A program made the position numbers and the translations under genes. From contig NZ_CP107989.1 of NCBI RefSeq assembly GCF_041435015.1, positions 1,922,001 through 1,986,000 of the forward strand: a stretch of 64,000 nucleotides of DNA. Direction: 5' to 3'. The DNA comes from Streptomyces canus (GTDB taxonomy: Bacteria > Actinomycetota > Actinomycetes > Streptomycetales > Streptomycetaceae). Positions 25,398 to 32,350 of this stretch are shown here, one piece after another. The notes below the pieces were generated by a model. The model had not been told where the DNA came from. It was given only the letters and a program-made list of their open reading frames with translations, and did not search any database. The first letter of the stretch is position 1. Each line of letters starts with the position of its first letter.

Positions 25398-26231
25398 ATG
25401 TTTCTGGTGACGGGTGCGACGGGGAACGTGGGGGCCGAACTCGTGCGTGCGCTGGCGGAGTCCGGCGAGCGGGTGCGGGCGGTCAGCCGGTCCGGGCGGA
25501 GCGAGGGGTTACCGGCGGGTGTGGAGGCCGTGGCGGGGGATCTGAACCGGCCCGAGACCGTACGGGCCGCGCTGGACGGCGTACAAGGGCTGTTCTTGAT
25601 GCCCGGGTACGGCGGCCAGCGGCAGATTCTGGCGGACGCGAGGGCCGCGGGCGTGCGTCGCGTGGTCCTGCTCTCCGGCCTGTCGGCGGGTACCGGTGAC
25701 CGGGGGAACGCGGTCGCCGGCTATCTGCTGGACGCGGAGGACGCCGTACGCGATTCGGGCCTCGCATGGACCTTCGTCCGCCCGACGAGCTTCATGACCA
25801 ACGCGCTCCGGCTCGCGGACCAGATCCGCGAGGGCGACACGGTCCGGGTGCCCTTCCCGGACGCACGGACCACCGACATCGACCCGTACGACATCGCGCA
25901 GGTCGCTCTGAGAGCCCTGCTGTCCGACGAGTTCGCGGGCCGCGTTCTCGAAGTCACCGGTCCCGAGGCGCTGTTGCCCGCCGACCGGATCCGGATCCTC
26001 GGCGAGACGCTGGGCCGGGACCTGCGTGCGGTGGGACTGGAGCACGAGGAGGCCCGCGCGGAGATGGAGGCGGCCGGCGTGCCGAAGCCGTATGTCGACG
26101 CGTTCTTCGGCTTCTTCGTCGACGGCACCCTGGACGAGTCGGTGGTCCTGCCCACGGTGGAGCAGGTCACCGGACGGGCGCCGCGCACGTTCGCCCGCTG
26201 GGCCCGAGACCACACGGACGCGTTCCGGTGA
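25398..26231 (+). CDS. NmrA/atypical SDR family NAD(P)H-binding protein
   Basis: A 277-residue Rossmann protein: FLVTGATGNVGAELVRALAE at the N-terminus (GxxGxxG), RAVSRSG for cofactor phosphate, GDLNRPETVRAAL, VLLSGLSAGT, FVRPTSFMTN, TTDIDPYDIAQVAL. This is the quinone oxidoreductase-2/NmrA-like group, which includes NAD(P)H-dependent reductases and redox-sensing proteins. The start follows GGAGGGGAGCAC. It converges on the GntR copy 2 gene with only five bases between the stops. The specific substrate is not apparent. Confidence 0.85.
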   Translation: MFLVTGATGNVGAELVRALAESGERVRAVSRSGRSEGLPAGVEAVAGDLNRPETVRAALDGVQGLFLMPGYGGQRQILADARAAGVRRVVLLSGLSAGTGDRGNAVAGYLLDAEDAVRDSGLAWTFVRPTSFMTNALRLADQIREGDTVRVPFPDARTTDIDPYDIAQVALRALLSDEFAGRVLEVTGPEALLPADRIRILGETLGRDLRAVGLEHEEARAEMEAAGVPKPYVDAFFGFFVDGTLDESVVLPTVEQVTGRAPRTFARWARDHTDAFR

Positions 26232-26236
26232 CGTGA

Positions 26237-26914
26237 CTACGAGCGTCGCCGTGCGTGGTACGACGTCCGCGTGTGCTCGGTGTGCTCCCGCATCAGTTCG
26301 GTGGCCCGCCCCTGGTCCCGGTCGGCGATCGCGGCGATCAGTTCACGGTGCTCGATCCAGGACTGACGGCCACGCTGCCGGGCGATCGGCGTGTAATACC
26401 AGCGCACCCGACGATCCACCTGCCCCGCCAACTCCGCCAGGACCGCATTGCCCGCCAACTCCATGATCGTGGCGTGCAGTCGGGCGTTCAGGGCCACCGC
26501 GGCATCCACGTCGTCCGCGGCGACCGCCCTCTCACCCTGCTCACACAGCTCCTCCAGCACCGCGATACCGGCACTGCCCGCATTCGCCGCCGCCAACCGC
26601 GCCGCCTCGGCCTCCAACAACGTCCGCACCGTAAGAAGCTGATCAGCCTCCTCATCCGTCGGCTCATGCACAAACGCACCCTGCGCAGGCCGCAGATCCA
26701 CCCAACCCTCGGTGTTCAACCGCTGCAAAGCCTCACGCACCGGCTGCCGCGACACCCCCAGATGCCCGGCCAACTCACTCTCCACCAGATGCTGACCCGG
26801 CTGCAGAGCACGAGTCGTGATCAGCTCGAGCAGCGCCTCGTACACGCGATCACGCAGCGGACCGGGACGTTCGAGCTTCGGCACGGCTCCCTGCGGCAGA
26901 CCTGTCGACAACAT
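26237..26914 (-). CDS. GntR family regulator, FCD subfamily, copy 2
   Basis: A 225-residue paralogue of the regulator at 1398-2075, with the same wHTH and FCD domains; differences cluster in the first 30 residues and the last 20 (EHTEHTRTSYHARRRS). The start is set at the ATG at 26914 by alignment with copy 1 and by the GAGGAGGGGGACCGCG leader; an upstream in-frame GTG is not supported. Its own promoter region carries TGTCTACAGTCTACGG at 26971-26986. The likely targets are itself and, through the 22-bp palindrome at 29712, the OFA/formate dehydrogenase locus. With near-identical DNA-binding helices the two paralogues almost certainly recognise the same sites (inference). Confidence 0.92.
   Translation of the reverse strand: MLSTGLPQGAVPKLERPGPLRDRVYEALLELITTRALQPGQHLVESELAGHLGVSRQPVREALQRLNTEGWVDLRPAQGAFVHEPTDEEADQLLTVRTLLEAEAARLAAANAGSAGIAVLEELCEQGERAVAADDVDAAVALNARLHATIMELAGNAVLAELAGQVDRRVRWYYTPIARQRGRQSWIEHRELIAAIADRDQGRATELMREHTEHTRTSYHARRRS
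26321..26882. repeat. Long direct repeat, GntR copy B (partner 1479-2040)
   Basis: Same orientation as 1479-2040 and highly similar throughout, including silent positions; see the partner entry. Confidence 0.85.
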
Positions 26915-26970
26915 CGCGGTCCCCCTCCTCGGCGGGCGGACACCCCCGGACACCCCTACCAGTTGCCTTT

Positions 26971-26986
26971 TGTCTACAGTCTACGG
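26971..26986. promoter_or_regulatory. Candidate GntR autoregulatory half-sites, copy 2
   Basis: TGTCTACAGTCTACGG contains two GTCTAC half-sites in direct repeat, ~57 bases upstream of the GntR copy 2 start. The complement reads GTAGACTGTAGACA, matching the left half of the 22-bp operators. Confidence 0.55.
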
Positions 26987-27035
26987 CGCACAGGGGCCAG
27001 GTAAACGGCGAGTCGACCTCGTCACATCCCGCACC

Positions 27036-27974
27036 TCATGGGCAGCGGACGACCTGCCCGGCGTACGACAGGTTCCCGCCGAACCCGAAGAGCAGCACCG
27101 GGTCGCCGGTCGAGATCGCGCCCTGCTCGACCAGTTTGGAGAACGCGAGCGGAATGCTGGCCGCCGAGGTGTTCCCGGACTCCGTGACATCCCGGGCCAC
27201 CACGGCGTTGACCGCGCCGATCTTCTCCGCGAGTGGCTCGATGATCCGCAGGTTCGCTTGGTGCAGCACGACCGCCGCGAGGTCCTCGGGGGTGAGCCCC
27301 GCGCGCTCGCAGGCCTGCCGGGCCAGCGCCGGAAGCTTGGTGGTCGCCCAGCGGTAGACGCTCTGCCCTTCCTGCGCGAACCGCGCCGGCTCGCCCTCGA
27401 TCCGCACGGCGTGCCCCATCTCGGGCACCGATCCCCACAGCACGGGAGAGATGCCGGGCACGTCGGCCCCCTCGACGACCGCCGCACCGGCCCCGTCGCC
27501 GACGAGCACACAGGTGGTGCGGTCGCTCCAGTCGGTCACCGCCGACATCTTGTCGGCACCGATCACCAGCGCCCGGGTCGCCGCACCGGCCCGGACGGTG
27601 TGGTCCGCGGTGGCCAGCGCGTGGGTGAAGCCGGCGCACACCACGTTGACGTCCATGGCGGCCGGCGAGGGGATGCCGAGCCGGGCCGCGACCCGGGCGG
27701 CCATGTTCGGGGACCGGTCGACGGCGGTCGAGGTGGCGACCAGGACCAGGTCGATGTCGGCGGGGGCGAGCCCGGCCGAGGCCAGCGCCTTGGCGGCGGC
27801 GTGCGAGGCGAGCTCGTCGACCGGCTCGTCGGGACCGGCGATGCGTCGGGTCCTGATCCCCACCCGGGACCTGATCCACTCGTCGCTGGTGTCGACCAGG
27901 CTCGCCAGATCCTCGTTGGTGAGTACCTTGGCGGGCTGGTAGTGGCCGACTGCGGCGATCCGCGAGCCGTTCAT
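27036..27974 (-). CDS. 3-oxoacyl-ACP synthase III (FabH-like)
   Basis: A 312-residue KAS III thiolase-fold enzyme. The catalytic Cys is in MDVNVVCAGFTHAL (~110), His in VVLHQANLRI (~240) and Asn in ESGNTSAASIP (~270), so the triad is complete. N-terminal DTSDEWIRSRVGIRTRRI is the FabH signature for priming with acyl-CoA. KAS III condenses a short acyl-CoA with malonyl-ACP in the cytoplasm; a stand-alone copy outside a fatty acid cluster usually has a secondary or modified role. Neighbours (GntR regulator downstream, OFA transporter upstream) give no pathway. A single terminator-like inverted repeat separates it from the transporter unit, so it has its own promoter in the ~145-base gap. Confidence 0.92.
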   Translation of the reverse strand: MNGSRIAAVGHYQPAKVLTNEDLASLVDTSDEWIRSRVGIRTRRIAGPDEPVDELASHAAAKALASAGLAPADIDLVLVATSTAVDRSPNMAARVAARLGIPSPAAMDVNVVCAGFTHALATADHTVRAGAATRALVIGADKMSAVTDWSDRTTCVLVGDGAGAAVVEGADVPGISPVLWGSVPEMGHAVRIEGEPARFAQEGQSVYRWATTKLPALARQACERAGLTPEDLAAVVLHQANLRIIEPLAEKIGAVNAVVARDVTESGNTSAASIPLAFSKLVEQGAISTGDPVLLFGFGGNLSYAGQVVRCP

Positions 27975-28059
27975 GGAGGGTCCCCTCGTTGCCTTGGGTT
28001 GGGATCCTCCAGTCTGATCAGTGACTCACGGGTACGAGGGCACGTAAGGCCACAGGAAA

Positions 28060-28103
28060 CGGGCGCCCGAGTTGTCGGCTTCCCTCACACCCTCGGACGC
28101 CCG
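28060..28103. terminator. Imperfect hairpin downstream of the OFA transporter unit
   Basis: CGGGCGCCCGAG (28060-28071) pairs with CTCGGACGCCCG (28092-28103) with one mismatch, 17 bases after the stop of the 45-residue gene. Likely terminator. Confidence 0.5.
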
Positions 28104-28119
28104 AACACCTTCCGAACAA

Positions 28120-28257
28120 TCACCCGGTGAACAGCTGCGTCGCCTTCTGCACGAGTTCGTAGAGCCCGTAGGCGAGCGGCGCGCCGACCCACACCCAGGC
28201 GAGGGCGATCAGCGGGCGCCGGTCAGGCGGACTCTGGCTGCTGTCGGACTGCGGCAT
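28120..28257 (-). CDS. Small membrane partner of the OFA MFS transporter (45 aa)
   Basis: A 45-residue gene translated as a hydrophilic N-terminus (MPQSDSSQSPPDRRPL), one hydrophobic segment (IALAWVWVGAPLAYGLYELV) and a short tail (QKATQLFTG). It starts 35 bases inside the end of the OFA transporter gene in another frame, so it is translated by coupling. I recognise the pattern of a tiny single-span protein immediately downstream of actinobacterial OFA transporters, annotated as an MFS transporter small subunit. Biochemical function is not established; a role in transporter assembly or regulation is inference. Confidence 0.85.
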   Translation of the reverse strand: MPQSDSSQSPPDRRPLIALAWVWVGAPLAYGLYELVQKATQLFTG

Positions 28258-29557
28258 CGGCGGCCTCCCTCGGTGCGGGAATGTGGTGGCGGGCACTGAC
28301 GGGGCGGACCAGCTCGTTGGCGACGAAGCCGACGACGAGCAGCCCGATCATGATCACGAACGACAGGGTGTAGAGGGCGGATCCGCTCTTGCCCGCGTCC
28401 TCCTGCCGGTCGGCGATCCAGTTCACGATCAGCGGTCCGAGGACGCCGGCCGTGGACCAGGCGGTGAGCAGCCGGCCGTGGATGGCACCGACCTGGTAGG
28501 CGCCGAAGAGGTCCTTCAGATAGGCGGGGATCGTCGCGAAGCCGCCGCCGTAGAAGGAGAGGATCACCAGCGCGCACAGGATGAACAGCGGCTTCGAGGA
28601 ATCACCGAACAGGGCGATGAGCCCGTACATCACGGCGCCCACGCCCAGGTAGACGCGGTAGATGTTCTTCCGTCCGATCAGGTCGGACGTCGACGACCAG
28701 CCGATCCGGCCGGCCATGTTGGCCGCCGACAGCAGCGCGACGAAGCCGGCCGCCGCCGACACCGAGACCGGGGTCGACGTCTCCTTGAAGAAGTCCGTGA
28801 TCATCGGCGCGGCCTTCTCCAGGATGCCGATGCCCGCGGTCACGTTCATGCAGAGCACGACCCACAGACACCAGAACTGGGGCGTGCGCACGGCGTTGCG
28901 CGCCGAGACCTGCGGCCCTTCGAAGGCGCTGGGCGCGCTCTCCACCGGCTTCTCGCTGCGCGGCACGCGCACCAGGAGGACCCCGAGGAGCATGAAGACG
29001 GCGTACGACAGCCCGTGCACGAGGAACGCCAGTGCGATCCCGGAACTGTCGGAGCCGAAGGACTCCAGCATCTGCGCCGACCAGGGCGAGGCGATGAGCG
29101 CGCCGCCGCCGAAGCCCATGATGGCGATGCCGGTGGCCATGCCGGGCCGGTCCGGGAACCACTTGATCAGGGTGGAGACCGGGGAGATGTAGCCGATGCC
29201 GAGGCCTATGCCGCCGACGAAGCCGTAGCCGAGGACGATCAGCCAGTACTGCTCGGTGGCCGCGCCCAGCGCGGAGAGCAGGAACCCGGACGAGAAGCAG
29301 ATCAGCGCCACAGTCATCGCCCAGCGCGGCCCGTTGCGCTCCACGAGCGTGCCGCCGAACGCGGCGGACAGGCCGAGCATCACGATGCCGAGCTGGAAGG
29401 GCAGTGCGCTCTGTGTGCCGCTGAGACCGAGCGCGGACTCGAGCGGCGGCTTGAACACGGACCAGGCGTAGGCCTGGCCGATGGAGAGATGGACCGAGAG
29501 AGCGGCCGGGGGGACGAGCCAGCGGCTCCAACCCGGGGGCGCGACAGGGGGACTCAT
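28223..29557 (-). CDS. OFA family MFS transporter (oxalate/formate-type)
   Basis: A 444-residue transporter with 12 predicted membrane segments. N-terminal half: HLSIGQAYAWSVFKPPLESA (helix 1, OFA hallmark), GGTLVERNGPRWAM (first cytoplasmic loop), GGIGLGIGYISPVSTLIKWF then PDRPGMATGIAIMGFGGGAL. C-terminal half: TPQFWCLWVVLCMNVTAGIG, GRIGWSSTSDLIGRKN (motif A repeat), PAYLKDLFGAYQVGAIHGRL. The family exchanges or imports small mono/dicarboxylates. The ATG at 29557 is chosen because homology starts there; upstream in-frame codons run back across the operator region. The gene diverges from the formate dehydrogenase remnant; the 22-bp GntR-type palindrome at 29712 lies between. It overlaps the 45-residue gene at its end. 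Confidence 0.92.
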   Translation of the reverse strand: MSPPVAPPGWSRWLVPPAALSVHLSIGQAYAWSVFKPPLESALGLSGTQSALPFQLGIVMLGLSAAFGGTLVERNGPRWAMTVALICFSSGFLLSALGAATEQYWLIVLGYGFVGGIGLGIGYISPVSTLIKWFPDRPGMATGIAIMGFGGGALIASPWSAQMLESFGSDSSGIALAFLVHGLSYAVFMLLGVLLVRVPRSEKPVESAPSAFEGPQVSARNAVRTPQFWCLWVVLCMNVTAGIGILEKAAPMITDFFKETSTPVSVSAAAGFVALLSAANMAGRIGWSSTSDLIGRKNIYRVYLGVGAVMYGLIALFGDSSKPLFILCALVILSFYGGGFATIPAYLKDLFGAYQVGAIHGRLLTAWSTAGVLGPLIVNWIADRQEDAGKSGSALYTLSFVIMIGLLVVGFVANELVRPVSARHHIPAPREAADAAVRQQPESA

Positions 29558-29711
29558 GATCCCGGACGGTAGGAACAAACAAGCTGGTTGAAAAGGCGGC
29601 GCGTCGACCGTATGCGATGAGCGGTATCCCGGACGCGACGAACGGTCGAACCGGCCGGTTTCCCGGGCGGGTTGGGTCGCTCCTGCACCTTTGCGCGACC
29701 TACAGCCATAC

Positions 29712-29733
29712 TGTAGACAATATTCCGTCGACA
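29712..29733. promoter_or_regulatory. 22-bp palindromic operator, probable GntR/FCD site
   Basis: TGTAGAC-AATATTCC-GTCGACA in the divergent region between the OFA transporter and the formate dehydrogenase remnant, ~20 bases before the remnant's ATG. It differs from the site at 2222 only in the spacer. Confidence 0.7.
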
Positions 29734-29752
29734 TCGAACGGGAGCTGCGCCC

Positions 29753-30340
29753 ATGACGACCCCGACGGCCTGCCCCGGCTCACCCACCCCCTGGTCAGGG
29801 ACACACCCAACGGTCCATTGCGGCAGGCGGGTTGGGAGGAGGCGCGCTGGACCGCGCGGCTCACGGCCTGGGAAGGAACCGTGGCGCCTTCGGCATGTTC
29901 TCCTCCGCCCGCGCGACCAACGAGACGCACTACCTGGCGCAGAAGTTCGCGCGGGTCGTCATGGGCACCGACAACATCGACTTGCTGGACGGGGCGCGTC
30001 ACGCCGCGAGCGTGGCGGGCCTCGCCGCGGCCTTCGGGTCGACGTGCCGCTCGCCGACTCGGCCTGCGTGTTCTGCGGGAACTGCATCGACGTATGCCCG
30101 ACGGGGGCCCTGTCGTTCAGGTCGGAGTTCGACAGGCGAGCGGCAGGTACCTGGGACGAGGCGTCACAGACCCGCGCGGAAACGGTGTGCGCGCACTGCG
30201 GAGTGGGCTGTGACCTCACGCTCCACGTGCAGGACAATGAGGTCGTGAAGGTCACCACCCCGCACGAGCGGACGGTGACCCAGAGCAGCCTCTGCAGCAA
30301 GGGCCGTTTTGGCTACCAGCACGTACAGAACCGGGACTGA
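29753..30340 (+). pseudogene. Fused remnants of formate dehydrogenase alpha and its iron-sulphur subunit (copy 2)
   Basis: Three reading frames are needed to read the homology. First comes LPRLTHPLVRD and GPLRQAGWEEA (start of the molybdopterin subunit). A second frame then gives ALDRAAHGL, AFGMFSSARATNETHYLAQK and ASVAGLAAAFGS. Within it the catalytic site is lost: the expected Cys/Sec before H-x-x-SVAGL is replaced by Arg in LLDGARHAASVAGL. After a deletion at ~30,043 a third frame gives the end of the separate FeS subunit: ACVFCGNCIDVCPTGAL (4Fe-4S cluster ligands), VCAHCGVGCDLTLHV, LCSKGRFGYQHVQNRD and stop. So about 650 residues of alpha and ~200 of the FeS subunit are missing. fdhD copy 2 begins 7 bases after the stop. 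Gene order alpha-FeS-fdhD is what I recall for intact streptomycete loci. Confidence 0.75.
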
Positions 30341-30347
30341 GACACAT

Positions 30348-31153
30348 ATGGGACGAGTCACGGAACGACGCAAGGTGATCCGCATCCGCGACGGGGCCAT
30401 CTCCTCCCGCCCCGACACCCTGGTCACCGAGGAACCGCTGGAGATCCGCCTCAACGGCAAACCCCTCGCCATCACCATGCGCACCCCCGGCGACGACTTC
30501 GCACTCGCCGCCGGCTTCCTCGTCAGCGAAGGCGTCCTCGCCGAGCAGAGCGAACTGCAGAACATCGTCTACTGCGCCGGAGCCACCACCGACGGCTCCA
30601 ACACCTACAACGTCGTCGACATCACCACCACCCCCGGCACCCCCATCCCCGACATCACCCTCCAACGCAACGTCTACACCACCTCCTCCTGCGGCCTGTG
30701 CGGCAAAGCCAGCCTCGACGCCGTACGCACCACCACCCGCTGGCCCATCAACGACACACCCCCCCTCCACATCGAAACCGACCTCCTCACCAGCCTCCCC
30801 GACCGGCTCCGCGCCGCCCAACACGTCTTCGACCGCACCGGAGGCCTGCACGCCGCCGCCCTCTTCACCGAACACGGCGAACTGATCGACATACGCGAAG
30901 ACGTCGGCCGCCACAACGCCGTCGACAAACTCATCGGCCGCGCCCTCCAACACAACCACCTCCCCCTGTCCCGCCTCATCCTCCTGGTCTCCGGCCGCGC
31001 CTCCTTCGAACTCGCACAAAAAGCCGTCATGGCCGGCATCCCCGTCCTCGCAGCCGTCTCCGCACCCTCCTCCCTGGCCGTCGACCTCGCCACCGAAACC
31101 GGCCTCACCCTCATCGGCTTCCTCCGCGGCCACTCCATGAACGTGTACGCGGG
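30348..31153. repeat. Long direct repeat, fdhD copy B (partner 4049-4854)
   Basis: 806-bp direct repeat with 4049-4854; the match starts exactly at the start codon and ends inside the penultimate coding block. Confidence 0.9.
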
Positions 31154-31196
31154 GGAACACCGCCTCGCCCTGCAGTCGACGACCGCCCAGACCTGA
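30348..31196 (+). CDS. fdhD: Formate dehydrogenase accessory sulfurtransferase FdhD, copy 2
   Basis: A 282-residue FdhD, identical to copy 1 over the first ~266 residues except two substitutions (R-A-AQHVFD for R-T-AQHVFD, and QHNH for QHNN); the last 15 residues differ. SSCGLCGKAS and RGHSMNVY signatures are intact. ATG at 30348 is immediately after a CATATG-containing junction and seven bases past the remnant stop. As with copy 1, the dehydrogenase next to it cannot be functional, so the retained, sequence-homogenised fdhD pair is the notable feature. One of them may serve a formate dehydrogenase or another molybdoenzyme elsewhere in the genome. Confidence 0.95.
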   Translation: MGRVTERRKVIRIRDGAISSRPDTLVTEEPLEIRLNGKPLAITMRTPGDDFALAAGFLVSEGVLAEQSELQNIVYCAGATTDGSNTYNVVDITTTPGTPIPDITLQRNVYTTSSCGLCGKASLDAVRTTTRWPINDTPPLHIETDLLTSLPDRLRAAQHVFDRTGGLHAAALFTEHGELIDIREDVGRHNAVDKLIGRALQHNHLPLSRLILLVSGRASFELAQKAVMAGIPVLAAVSAPSSLAVDLATETGLTLIGFLRGHSMNVYAGEHRLALQSTTAQT

Positions 31197-31203
31197 CCGG
31201 CCC

Positions 31204-31223
31204 GCGTCCCAGGTCAGGGACGC
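31204..31223. terminator. Hairpin after fdhD copy 2
   Basis: GCGTCCC-AGGTCA-GGGACGC, a 7-bp stem with a 6-base loop, 7 bases after the fdhD stop and upstream of the converging isochorismatase-like gene. Confidence 0.6.
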
Positions 31224-31276
31224 CTACGCGACGACCTGTTCGCGTCCGTCGCCGAGAACCGTTCCGGTCCGAGCGT

Positions 31277-31804
31277 TCAACCCGCCACGAAGCGCACCTG
31301 GTCCACCGTCGCCACCGTTCCCAGGCGCGGGAAGTCGAGCCGTGCCGAGGCCTCGTGCTCGGTGGCGGTGAAGGCGGCCATGGCGTCCTCCACGAAGACG
31401 AGGTCGTAGCCGAGGTCGAGGGCGGCGCGGGCGGTGGACTCGACGCCGAGGTTGGTGGCGATCCCGCCGAACGCCAGTGTGGTGACGCCGAGTTCGCGAA
31501 GGCGAGCGTCCAGGTCCGTGCCCTGGAAGGCGCCGATGGTCCGCTTCACGATCTCGATGTCGCCGTGCCGGGCGAGGCCGGGCACCAGCCCGCTGCCGGG
31601 TGGCTGGTCGGGAACTCCGGGCCGCTCGACGCGCACGAGCACGACGGGCGCGCCGGCGGTACGGAAGGCGGTCGCCAACTTCTCGGCGGCGGCGAGGACT
31701 TCGGTGCCTTTGCGGGGTTCCAGGGGCAGCGCGACGATCCGGTCCATCAGATCGACGAGTACGAGGGCGCTGCGCGCGGGATCGAGCGCGAGGGGTCCGG
31801 TCAT
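31277..31804 (-). CDS. Isochorismatase-family hydrolase lacking the catalytic cysteine
   Basis: A 175-residue alpha/beta hydrolase of the isochorismatase superfamily. The catalytic Asp is in SALVLVDLMDRI (~18) and the Lys in IEIVKRTIGAF (~85). The position that carries the nucleophilic Cys in nicotinamidase-like members is Gly in the loop GGIATNLGVESTARAA, as in true isochorismatases (EntB/PhzD type). That points to vinyl-ether hydrolysis or another Cys-independent reaction. The start ATG has no visible ribosome binding site; instead an 18-base palindrome abuts it. It lies 19 bases downstream of the MarR gene on the same strand, so it is either read through from MarR or made from its own leaderless transcript. 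Confidence 0.85.
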   Translation of the reverse strand: MTGPLALDPARSALVLVDLMDRIVALPLEPRKGTEVLAAAEKLATAFRTAGAPVVLVRVERPGVPDQPPGSGLVPGLARHGDIEIVKRTIGAFQGTDLDARLRELGVTTLAFGGIATNLGVESTARAALDLGYDLVFVEDAMAAFTATEHEASARLDFPRLGTVATVDQVRFVAG

Positions 31805-31822
31805 GACGGAACGTTATCCGTC
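31805..31822. promoter_or_regulatory. Palindrome abutting the isochorismatase-like start
   Basis: GACGGA-ACGTTA-TCCGTC is a perfect 6-bp inverted repeat with a 6-base centre directly next to the ATG. It could be an operator or affect translation. Confidence 0.4.
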
Positions 31823-31823
31823 A

Positions 31824-32261
31824 TCAGCCCTGTGTACCGGAGATCCGGATCAACAGGCTCATGAACTGGGCGCGTTCGGCCGCCGAGAGGGGGGCCAGCA
31901 GCTCGTCGTTGGCCTCCCGGGCCGCCTTCTCGCAGCGCTTCAGCAGCCATGCTCCCTCGTCCGTGAGAGACACCGCGTTCTTGCGGCGGTCGGTGGGGTC
32001 CGGTGCGCGCAGGACGAGACCCGCGGACTGGAGGTCGTTCAGGATGCCGACCAGGTCCTTCGGGTCGAGCCGCACCCCGCGGCCGAGGTCGGCCTGGGCG
32101 ACGGGGGCGAGGTCACGGACGGCGGAGAGCACCACGTGGTGCCACATCTTCATGCCTTCGGCAGCCAGCGCCTCGGCCACCAGAGCCCGGCCGCGGGCGG
32201 CGGCGCGGCCGAGGAGCCAGCTGGGGAGGGAACGGATCGCGGGCAGGGGTGCTTCGGCCAT
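31824..32261 (-). CDS. MarR family transcriptional regulator
   Basis: A 145-residue MarR protein: dimerisation helices at both ends and a winged helix at residues ~55-110 (LAPVAQADLGRGVRL, DLVGILNDLQSAGLV, RAPDPTDRRKNAVSLTDEG, the last being the wing with the conserved DxR). It is divergent from the quinone-oxidoreductase-like gene; the 89-base gap holds a large nested palindrome, the expected operator. It probably represses both directions and responds to a phenolic or electrophilic compound (family behaviour; ligand unknown). Confidence 0.92.
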   Translation of the reverse strand: MAEAPLPAIRSLPSWLLGRAAARGRALVAEALAAEGMKMWHHVVLSAVRDLAPVAQADLGRGVRLDPKDLVGILNDLQSAGLVLRAPDPTDRRKNAVSLTDEGAWLLKRCEKAAREANDELLAPLSAAERAQFMSLLIRISGTQG

Positions 32262-32279
32262 GCGGCCAGCCTAGCCACT

Positions 32280-32332
32280 ATTCATTGGACTTCCCAACGA
32301 TTGCCGACCTATCGTTGGGATCACCAATGAAT
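32280..32332. promoter_or_regulatory. Nested palindromic operator between MarR and oxidoreductase genes
   Basis: Two perfect 9-bp inverted repeats share one centre at 32306: ATTCATTGG (32280-32288)/complement (32324-32332) outside, and CCCAACGAT (32293-32301)/complement (32311-32319) inside. Each half also reads as an interrupted TTGG-N4-CCAA palindrome, so two regulator dimers could bind side by side. The right half lies ~19 bases before the oxidoreductase start. Confidence 0.75.
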
Positions 32333-32350
32333 TAGCGGGAGGTCCGGTCG

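Noticed and set aside
29753..30340. Treating the ferredoxin-like frame as a short intact FeS protein
   Set aside because: Its first ~95 residues are out-of-frame translation of another gene's sequence; only the last ~95 residues are homologous, and the join falls in a deletion.
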